Assembly: GCF_030813715.1 (NCBI RefSeq)
Contig: NZ_JAUSUZ010000001.1
Span: 6,696,001-6,760,000 of the forward strand
Length of the DNA: 64,000 nt
Origin: Catenuloplanes indicus
GTDB lineage: Bacteria; Actinomycetota; Actinomycetes; Mycobacteriales; Micromonosporaceae
Reading direction: 5' to 3'
In this document: positions 7,217 through 12,403 of the stretch, piece by piece
How positions within the stretch are numbered: position 1 is the first letter of the stretch
Layout: each line of letters starts with the position of its first letter
The notes under the pieces: generated by a model
The model's input: only the letters and a program-made list of their open reading frames with translations
The model's database searches: none
What the model was told of the DNA's origin: nothing
Program-made: the position numbers and the translations under genes

Positions 7217-9346
7217 ATGAGCGCCCTCCCGATCCGCTCCGTCGCGGACCGGCTGCGCCCGTCGTACCGGGCGGCGTTCCTGGGGCGGCAGCCGGAGATC
7301 ACGGCGTTCCACGAGCTGCTGCGGCCGGACAGTCCACACGCGCTGCTGATGGTCGAGGGACCGGCCGGGATCGGCAAGACCGCGCTGCTGGCCCGGTTCG
7401 CCGACGAGGCGCGCGCGGCCGGCCGGCCGGTGCTGCGCGTCGACGGCCGGGACGGCGACGAGGAACGCGCGGGTACGGCCGGGCCGGGCGCGCCCGTGGT
7501 GCTGGTCGACGACGCGGACCGGATCCCGGCGCTGGAGGCGTGGCTGATCGACCGGCTGCTGCCGCGGCTGCCGATGGACGCGCGCGTGGTGCTGGCCGCG
7601 CGGCGGTCGCCGGTCACCCGGTGGAGCGCGGACCCGGGCTGGTTCCAGGCGATCCGTCCGCTGCCGCTCGGCCCGCTGAGCCGGATGGACTCGAGTTCGC
7701 TGCTGCACCGGTTCGGCGTCGCGCCGCAGCTGCGCCGGGAGATGATCGCGTTCGCCGGTGGGAACCCGTCCGTGCTCGCGCTCGCGGCCCGTACCGTGCA
7801 GACGTCCGGCCGGGACGGTGACGGCTGGGTGCCGACGCTGGAGCTGCTGGACCGGGTGGTCGAGGCGTGCGCCGGCCCGTTCCCGTCCGGCACCCACCGG
7901 CGTGCGCTGCAGGCCGCCGCGCAGTCCATCGTGATCACCGAGGATCTGCTGCGCGCGGTGGTCGGCGACGAGGCCGCCGCGATGTTCGAGTGGCTGCGTA
8001 CCCAGTCGTTCATGCACGCGTCGCCGTTCGGCCTGCTCCCGAACGGCGCGGTCCGCGCCTCGGTGGACGCGCAGCTGGCCCGGCGGGACCCGGACGGCCA
8101 CCGCGCGCTGCACGACCGGATCCGCGACTACCTGTTCGCGCGCGCCCGGGTCGCGGCCGGTGACGCGATCATGCCGGCCATGGTGATGCTCGGCTACCTG
8201 CACCGCCGGTTCGGCGCGACCGCGTTCTACGACCGGATCCTCGGCATGCCGACCGGCGCGCCGGAGGACTCGGCCACGGGACCGGCGACCAGCGGCGTGT
8301 ACGAGGACGCGGTCGACCCGGCCGAACTGCCCGCGCTGCTGGCGCTCAGCGACGAGCCGGAGATGGTGGCGTTCTGGTTCGCCCGGCAGCCGTCCGCGTT
8401 CCGGGCGTACCGGCGGGAGGACCCGATCGCGCTGCTGGACATCGCGCGCGCCGGGCCGTTCCACCCGCTGGAGCCGCGGGCCCGGCGCGGCGAGCTGATC
8501 GGCTTCTCCGCGCTACTGCGGCTCGGCGTGGAGGACGTGGCCGCGTGCGAGCACGACCCGGTGCTGGCGGCGGCGTGGGCGTACACGCACACGGCCGCGC
8601 CGCTGACCGCCGGTGAGGAACTGGACGTGCTCCGATTCGTGGCCCGGCCCGCGACCGGCGCACCGGCGGCCCAGCGCCCGGCCGGTGAACGCCTGGCCGA
8701 TCCGCTGGAGCGCCGCCGCGCCGCCGCGGTCCAGGACCTCGCGGTCTACCGGGTGCTCGGCCGCGTGGTCCGGGCCGATCATCCGGCGTGGACGTTCCTG
8801 GCGACCGCCGACCCGGCGCCGTGGGCCGGCGCGCTGCGCTACTTCGACATGCCGGGCACCGGGCTGACCGTGGCCGGCGGCGGCCGGGACCGGCACCTGT
8901 TCGCGCACGACTGGCGCGCGGCGCCGCCGGCGGAGTGGCTGGCCGCGAACTCCCGGCGCCCGGTCGAGGAGCTGCCGCCGCGCGCGGGCACCGGCCTGGC
9001 CGTGCTGACCCGAGCCGAGTTCGACACCGAGGTCCGGTCCGCGCTGCGCGCCTGGCGCCGGCCGGAGCGGCTGGCGGACAGCCCGCTGCTGCGCACCGGC
9101 CTGGTCCGCGACGCGGACGACCCGGTCGAGGCGCTGCGCCGCACGCTGGCCTCGGCGGTGGAGGCGCTCGGCCGGCAGAGCCGGACCGCGAAACAGCACC
9201 GCGTGCTGACCACCACGTTTCTGAGCGGCGCGCCGACCCAGGAGGCGGCGGCACGCCGGCTGGGGCTGCCGTTCAGCACGTACCGACGTCACCTCACGGT
9301 CGGCCTGAGCACGCTCTGCGACCGCCTCTGGCTCGGCGCGGACTGA
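7217..9346 (+). CDS. AAA/STAND-type ATPase with C-terminal helix-turn-helix
   Basis: About 709 residues from ATG 7217 (in-frame starts at 7172 and 7208 are possible). The N-terminus FLGRQPEITAFHELL leads to Walker A GPAGIGKT (about 48-55) and Walker B VVLVDDAD (about 93-100), the layout of the ATPase domain of LuxR/LAL and other STAND regulators. The middle is alpha-helical and alanine-rich. The last 45 residues (LSGAPTQEAAARRLGLPFSTYRRHL) look like a sigma-region-4/LuxR-type helix-turn-helix. It is probably an ATP-dependent transcriptional or signalling regulator; ligand and target are unknown. It ends just upstream of the tRNA leader region but has no evident link to it. Confidence 0.78.
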   Translation: MSALPIRSVADRLRPSYRAAFLGRQPEITAFHELLRPDSPHALLMVEGPAGIGKTALLARFADEARAAGRPVLRVDGRDGDEERAGTAGPGAPVVLVDDADRIPALEAWLIDRLLPRLPMDARVVLAARRSPVTRWSADPGWFQAIRPLPLGPLSRMDSSSLLHRFGVAPQLRREMIAFAGGNPSVLALAARTVQTSGRDGDGWVPTLELLDRVVEACAGPFPSGTHRRALQAAAQSIVITEDLLRAVVGDEAAAMFEWLRTQSFMHASPFGLLPNGAVRASVDAQLARRDPDGHRALHDRIRDYLFARARVAAGDAIMPAMVMLGYLHRRFGATAFYDRILGMPTGAPEDSATGPATSGVYEDAVDPAELPALLALSDEPEMVAFWFARQPSAFRAYRREDPIALLDIARAGPFHPLEPRARRGELIGFSALLRLGVEDVAACEHDPVLAAAWAYTHTAAPLTAGEELDVLRFVARPATGAPAAQRPAGERLADPLERRRAAAVQDLAVYRVLGRVVRADHPAWTFLATADPAPWAGALRYFDMPGTGLTVAGGGRDRHLFAHDWRAAPPAEWLAANSRRPVEELPPRAGTGLAVLTRAEFDTEVRSALRAWRRPERLADSPLLRTGLVRDADDPVEALRRTLASAVEALGRQSRTAKQHRVLTTTFLSGAPTQEAAARRLGLPFSTYRRHLTVGLSTLCDRLWLGAD

Positions 9347-9369
9347 CGGCGGCGCGTTCGAATAAATGC

Positions 9370-9399
9370 TTGCTATTCTCCGCGGCGGGCTATTAACGT
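9370..9399 (+). promoter_or_regulatory. Candidate promoter of the leader-peptide/tRNA operon
   Basis: TTGCTA (9370-9375) and TAACGT (9394-9399) are 18 bases apart and fit a vegetative actinobacterial promoter with a start near 9406. The -10 lies in a locally AT-rich stretch containing two TATTAAC units (9391-9397, 9399-9405). No comparable promoter is visible between the downstream terminator and the first tRNA, so tRNA transcription would depend on this site. Confidence 0.42.
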
Positions 9400-9422
9400 A
9401 TTAACCAGCTTCGGCGAGCCGG

Positions 9423-9482
9423 AGTGACAGCTGTTTAAGTGACAGCTATTGAAGTGGCAGCTGTTTGAGTGACAAAAGCTGA
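9423..9482 (+). repeat. Four tandem 15-bp repeats in the leader 5' region
   Basis: Units start at 9423, 9438, 9453 and 9468, each beginning AGTG(A/G)CA. The first three share AGTGACAGCTGTTTA-like sequence with one to three changes; the fourth is diverged. Each of the first two or three contains an AGCT-centred palindrome, so neighbouring units can form alternative RNA hairpins (AGCTGT with ACAGCT). They end where the leader-peptide ribosome binding site begins. They could be operator sites, an RNA element or a decayed repeat; function unknown. Confidence 0.8.
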
Positions 9483-9493
9483 GGGAGACGGTC

Positions 9494-9616
9494 ATGTCGG
9501 GTCAGGTGCTTCGCGCGGCGCGGTCCGCGGTGGCGTTCCCGGCCCGGTCCTGTCCCGCGGCCCTTGGCTGTCTATATCTCTCCCTCCTTGCGCCTCGGGG
9601 CGGTTGTCCGAGCTGA
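9494..9616 (+). CDS. 40-residue leader peptide of the tRNA operon (Leu/Cys/Tyr control codons)
   Basis: ATG 9494 has a strong GAGGGAGA ribosome binding site 6 bases upstream, and the ORF ends at TGA 9614. Codons 24-32 read Leu-Gly-Cys-Leu-Tyr-Leu-Ser-Leu-Leu (CTT, GGC, TGT, CTA, TAT, CTC, TCC, CTC, CTT; 9563-9589). Its six Leu codons never use CTG, the codon expected to dominate in such GC-rich DNA, and all its Cys codons are TGT and its only Tyr codon is TAT. The ORF is followed after 22 bases by an intrinsic terminator and then by tRNA genes for Leu, Leu, Tyr and Cys. I infer a regulatory leader whose translation is sensed, not a functional peptide. Confidence 0.72.
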   Translation: MSGQVLRAARSAVAFPARSCPAALGCLYLSLLAPRGGCPS

Positions 9617-9645
9617 CCAGCGTCAGCGCGCGACCACGCCGCCCC
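9597..9645 (+). promoter_or_regulatory. Candidate antiterminator pairing
   Basis: GGGGCGG (9597-9603), inside the last codons of the leader ORF, is exactly complementary to CCGCCCC (9639-9645), the 5' arm of the terminator, and a G-U pair can extend it to 8 bp. The two foldings are mutually exclusive. A ribosome reaching the stop codon at 9614 would mask 9597-9603 and allow the terminator; a ribosome stalled on the early control codons would leave it free. A weaker upstream partner, CCGC plus CCC (9555-9563), could sequester GGGGCGG as in classical attenuators. Confidence 0.6.
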
Positions 9646-9675
9646 TCCCGCAACGGGATCGGGCGGTTTTTCTTT
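9639..9675 (+). terminator. Intrinsic terminator (attenuator) before the tRNA array
   Basis: Outer stem CCGCCC (9639-9644) with GGGCGG (9661-9666), inner stem TCCCG (9646-9650) with CGGGA (9654-9658), loop CAA, followed at once by TTTTTCTTT (9667-9675). A T-tract terminator of this classical form is uncommon in high-GC actinomycetes. It lies 22 bases after the leader stop and 41 bases before the first tRNA, so the tRNAs are reached only by read-through. Confidence 0.85.
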
Positions 9676-9716
9676 GCCCGCCCACATTCACTTTCCGCAA
9701 TCCTCTATTTCATCAT

Positions 9717-9790
9717 GCCTTCGTATCCCAATTGGTAGAGGAACGGCGTTGAGGGCGCCGGTGTTGCGCGTTCGAATCGCGCCGGAGGCA
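9717..9790 (+). tRNA. tRNA-Leu(GAG)-like with short variable loop
   Basis: Acceptor GCCTTCG (9717-9723) pairs with CGGAGGC (9783-9789), discriminator A at 9790, no encoded CCA. The D arm has a 3-bp stem TCC/GGA and the loop CAATTGGTAGA typical of tRNA-Leu. The anticodon stem is CGGCG/CGCCG with loop TTGAGGG, anticodon GAG (9751-9753), reading CUC and CUU. The variable region is only GTGTT. The T arm is GCGCG/CGCGC with loop TTCGAAT. Bacterial tRNA-Leu normally has a long variable arm; this one keeps Leu-like D and anticodon loops and A73 but is type I in shape. Charging identity is unproven. Confidence 0.8.
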
Positions 9791-9804
9791 CGTAACAAAA
9801 GAGG

Positions 9805-9879
9805 GCCCGGGTAGCCCAACTGGCAGGAGGCACGCCGTTCAGGGCGGCGACAGTGTGCGTTCGAATCGCACCCCGGGCA
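9805..9879 (+). tRNA. tRNA-Leu(CAG)-like with short variable loop
   Basis: A perfect acceptor stem GCCCGGG (9805-9811) with CCCGGGC (9872-9878), discriminator A. D stem GCC/GGC with loop CAACTGGCAGGA. Anticodon stem CGCCG/CGGCG, loop TTCAGGG, anticodon CAG (9840-9842), reading CUG. The variable loop is ACAGT, again without the long arm expected for tRNA-Leu. T arm GTGCG/CGCAC with loop TTCGAAT. It lies 14 bases after the first tRNA and has the same architecture, so the loss of the variable arm is shared rather than a single accident. Confidence 0.8.
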
Positions 9880-9892
9880 CGTACCACCCCGC

Positions 9893-9974
9893 GCGGGCGC
9901 GCCGACGCTGGAGAGTCGGGGGCGGCTGTAAACCGTCCGCATCGTCTGAGCAGGTTCGAATCCTGCCGCCCGCA
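9893..9974 (+). tRNA. tRNA-Tyr(GTA)
   Basis: Acceptor GCGGGCG (9893-9899) with CGCCCGC (9967-9973), discriminator A. D stem CCGAC/GTCGG with loop GCTGGAGA. Anticodon stem GGCGG/CCGTC (one G-T pair), loop CTGTAAA, anticodon GTA (9928-9930). The variable region is 12 bases, as expected for a class II tRNA-Tyr. T arm GCAGG/CCTGC, loop TTCGAAT. Position 8 is C instead of the nearly universal T, and the D loop lacks the usual A14, so it is divergent but fully foldable. It starts 13 bases after tRNA-Leu(CAG). Confidence 0.82.
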
Positions 9975-9987
9975 CGTACGTCCCCGC

Positions 9988-10061
9988 GTCCGCATGTCCG
10001 AGAGGCCAGGAGCGCGACTGCACATCGCGTCACACCGGTTCGAATCCGGTTGCGGACTCCA
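9988..10061 (+). tRNA. tRNA-Cys(GCA)
   Basis: Acceptor GTCCGCA (9988-9994) with TGCGGAC (10051-10057), discriminator T at 10058 as required for tRNA-Cys, then an encoded CCA (10059-10061). D stem TCC/GGA with loop GAGAGGCCA. Anticodon stem CGCGA/TCGCG, loop CTGCACA, anticodon GCA (10020-10022). T arm ACCGG/CCGGT, loop TTCGAAT, identical in all four genes. Position 37 is C rather than the purine that is nearly universal there. Last gene of the array, 13 bases after tRNA-Tyr. Confidence 0.85.
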
Positions 10062-10077
10062 GTGCGCCCGCCGCGTG

Positions 10078-10596
10078 TCAGCGGGTGCGGAAGGGCTCGT
10101 CGATGATCATGCCGCGTTCGACGAGGAAGGTCTCCAGGGCCTGTTCCTGTTCGTCGGTGAGCGGCTCGCGCGGTACGTCGAAGGAACGGCCGCCCTCCTC
10201 GGCGCGGAAGAAGTACGCGTGCGGGATGCGGACCGCGTAGCGGATGGCGGCCCAGTTCCAGGTGGTGCTGCCGATCGGGGTGGTGGACTCGAGGGCCTCG
10301 TCGGTGATCAGCCAGTCGCGCGGCGTGCACCAGGAGGCGGGTACGGTCAGTTCGTCCTGCCAGATGTCGTGGGCGCGGATGCACAGGCCGATGCCGATCA
10401 GGATCAGCGCGAGACCGGCCAGCGCCAGCTCGTCCTTGATGCCGGTGGACAGCAGCGCGGTGAGGCCCCAGGCGGTCCCGGCCGGGATCAGCAGTACGCC
10501 GCCGAGCAGGCTCGGTGCGGCCGCGGCGCGGCCGGCCTGCGTGCGCTGCTCGCGGAAGTACTCCTGGGGGCGCGCGTACGTGAACTCGATTCGCAC
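10078..10596 (-). CDS. YcxB-like membrane protein
   Basis: 172 residues from GTG 10596 (VRIEFTYARPQEYFREQ). Two adjacent hydrophobic segments (about 34-56 and 60-78) form a membrane hairpin. A cytosolic YcxB-type PH-like domain follows, recognisable by LITDEALESTTPIGSTTWNW and the Y-rich strand AYFFRAEEGGRSFDVP. The C-terminal helix reads LTDEQEQALETFLVERG. Function of the family is not established. It is convergent with the tRNA operon and ends 16 bases from the tRNA-Cys gene. Confidence 0.75.
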   Translation of the reverse strand: MRIEFTYARPQEYFREQRTQAGRAAAAPSLLGGVLLIPAGTAWGLTALLSTGIKDELALAGLALILIGIGLCIRAHDIWQDELTVPASWCTPRDWLITDEALESTTPIGSTTWNWAAIRYAVRIPHAYFFRAEEGGRSFDVPREPLTDEQEQALETFLVERGMIIDEPFRTR

Positions 10597-10674
10597 CGGT
10601 TGATCGTAGGGTGTCGCCCCCACGGGACACTGTGGAGGCGGCACCGGCGCGCGGTCGGCTGGCGGACCGAGTGA

Positions 10675-10703
10675 TTGATCTGATCTGTCTTCGTCGATAG
10701 CCT
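10675..10703 (+). promoter_or_regulatory. Promoter of a leaderless methyltransferase mRNA
   Basis: TTGATC (10675-10680) and TAGCCT (10698-10703), spacer 17. Transcription would start about 7-8 bases after the -10, at or next to the ATG at 10711. No ribosome binding site precedes that ATG, so a leaderless mRNA, common in actinobacteria, is likely. Confidence 0.5.
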
Positions 10704-10710
10704 GCCGCGC

Positions 10711-11676
10711 ATGGACGTGGTGACGGCGGAGCGGATCATTCGGGTCGGTCGCGGGTTCGCGCTGGCCAAGGCGCTGTTCGTGGCATCGGAGGCGGGCCTC
10801 TTCGAGGCCGTCGGCGCCGGTGCGACGCTGGAGCGGATCGCGGAGCGGGTCGGCATGCCGGAGCGTTCGGTACGGCGGATCTGCCAGCTGCTGGCGGACG
10901 GCGGGCTGCTGGCCCACGAGGACGGGCGGTACCGCAACGCGCCGGACGCGGAGGCGTTCCTGTCCGGCCGCGGGCCCGCGGACCTACGGCCGATGCTGCG
11001 GTTCTGGGACGTGGTCAGCTATCCGGGGTGGACGGAGGCGGAGCGGGCGTACCGGACCGGCGAGGGCGTCTACCCGCCGCTGTCGCCGATGCAGGTGGAG
11101 GCGTACGAGTCGGGCGTGGCCGTGGTCACGGCCGCGGCGGCGGGCGCGCTGGCCACGTCGTACGACTTCGGCGCGCACAAGCGGGTGCTGGACGTCGGCG
11201 GCGGGCTCGGCACGTTCTTGCTGCCGATCCTGGCGCGCGCGCCGCACCTGACCGGCGTGCTGGTCGACCTGCCCGAGGTGGCGGAGCTGGCGGCGCGGCG
11301 GCTGGCCGGGGAGCCGCGGATCGAGGTGGCCGGTGCGGACGTGCTGACCGATCCGCTGCCGGCCGGGTGCGACGTGATCGTGGTGGCGAACGTGCTGCAT
11401 CTACTGACCCCGGAGCGCTGCGTGGCGCTGCTCGGCCGGTTGCGCGAGGTGGCCGAGCCGGGCGGTCGGCTGTTGCTGGTCGACTGGTGGCGGGACCCGG
11501 TGGAACCGCACCCGGACAGTGTGAGCGGCGCGTCCGAGTTCCTGATGTTCAGCGGCGGCGACACGTACGAGGCGAGCGAGGCGGCGGACTGGCTGACCGG
11601 CACCGGATGGCGGCCGCTGGAGGTGCGCGAGGTGCTGCCGCCGACCGGCGTCCTGATCGCGGAGCCGGTCATGTGA
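10711..11676 (+). CDS. O-methyltransferase family protein with winged-helix dimerisation domain
   Basis: 321 residues. The N-terminal 90 residues form a winged-helix-like dimerisation domain (AKALFVASEAGLFEAVG, then VGMPERSVRRICQLLADGGLL), as in methyltransferases of secondary metabolism. The SAM-binding motif I is VLDVGGGLGTFLLPIL (about 156-171), the acidic motif is GVLVDLPEV, and VANVLHLL corresponds to the post-IV region. It probably methylates a small aromatic or polyketide-type acceptor, but no biosynthetic cluster surrounds it. Its stop overlaps the end of the convergent pflA gene by 8 bases. Confidence 0.83.
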   Translation: MDVVTAERIIRVGRGFALAKALFVASEAGLFEAVGAGATLERIAERVGMPERSVRRICQLLADGGLLAHEDGRYRNAPDAEAFLSGRGPADLRPMLRFWDVVSYPGWTEAERAYRTGEGVYPPLSPMQVEAYESGVAVVTAAAAGALATSYDFGAHKRVLDVGGGLGTFLLPILARAPHLTGVLVDLPEVAELAARRLAGEPRIEVAGADVLTDPLPAGCDVIVVANVLHLLTPERCVALLGRLREVAEPGGRLLLVDWWRDPVEPHPDSVSGASEFLMFSGGDTYEASEAADWLTGTGWRPLEVREVLPPTGVLIAEPVM

Positions 11677-12403
11677 CGGTCAGCCCGCGGGCGCGGAAGA
11701 CGTCGCGGGCCGCCTCCACCGCCTCGTGCGCCGGCGGCACCGTGTCACGCAGTGGGAACTCCACGCCGATCGCGTCGTACTTGTGCCGCCCGAGCCGGTG
11801 GAACGGCAGCACCTCGACGCGCTCGACCGTGGGCAGCTCCGCGACGAAGTCGGCGATCCCGGCGACGTTCGCCGGCTCGTCGGTCAGGCCGGGGACCAGC
11901 ACGAACCGTACCCACATGGGCTTGTGCAGGGAGGCCAGCCGGCGGCCGAAGCGCAGCGTCGGCGCGATCTCACCGGTGCCGGTGACCCGGCGGTAGGTGG
12001 CCGGGTCCCACGACTTGACGTCCAGCAGCACCAGGTCGACCGCGTCCAGCAGCGTGTCCGAGGCCCGGTCGCCGTAGAAGCCGGAGGTGTCCAGCGCGGT
12101 GTGCAGCCCGTGCATCTTGCACGCGTGCAGGAACGCCTCGGTGAACCGGGCCTGCTGCAGCGGCTCGCCGCCGCTGAGCGTCACGCCGCCGCCGCTGACC
12201 TCGATGAACCGCTCGTAGCCGCGCAGTACGGCCATCAGCTCGTCCACGGTCATCAGCGTGCCGCTGCGCCGGTACCAGGTGTCGGGGGAGTGGCAGTAGA
12301 GGCAGCGCAGCGGGCAGCCGGCCAGGAACGCTACGAACCGGGTGCCGGGCCCGTCCACGCCGATCGACGTGTCGAACGAGTGGACGGACCCCTGGATGTT
12401 CAC
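11669..12403 (-). CDS. pflA: Pyruvate formate-lyase activating enzyme
   Basis: A 244-residue radical-SAM protein. The cluster-binding motif is C30-x3-C34-x2-C37 in [13 protein letters not shown], followed by the SAM-binding GGEPL. The enzyme uses a 4Fe-4S cluster and SAM to put the glycyl radical on pyruvate formate-lyase. Length is normal. The GTG start at 12403 overlaps the pflB stop (GTGA), so activase synthesis is coupled to pflB translation. It is oxygen-sensitive chemistry and implies function under hypoxia or anaerobiosis. Confidence 0.93.
   Translation of the reverse strand: MNIQGSVHSFDTSIGVDGPGTRFVAFLAGCPLRCLYCHSPDTWYRRSGTLMTVDELMAVLRGYERFIEVSGGGVTLSGGEPLQQARFTEAFLHACKMHGLHTALDTSGFYGDRASDTLLDAVDLVLLDVKSWDPATYRRVTGTGEIAPTLRFGRRLASLHKPMWVRFVLVPGLTDEPANVAGIADFVAELPTVERVEVLPFHRLGRHKYDAIGVEFPLRDTVPPAHEAVEAARDVFRARGLTVT

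Noticed and set aside
9423-9482. CRISPR-like array from the 15-bp repeats
   Set aside because: Units are contiguous with no spacers and too short; no cas genes nearby.
9406-9716. T-box riboswitch controlling the tRNA array
   Set aside because: No T-box sequence (UGGNACC-type bulge) or Stem I specifier loop could be found; the translated leader with control codons explains the region better.
9469-9738. 89-codon ORF spanning the leader, terminator and first tRNA
   Set aside because: It runs through the terminator and into the tRNA, starts inside a repeat without a ribosome binding site, and is out of frame with the 40-codon ORF that has a strong site.
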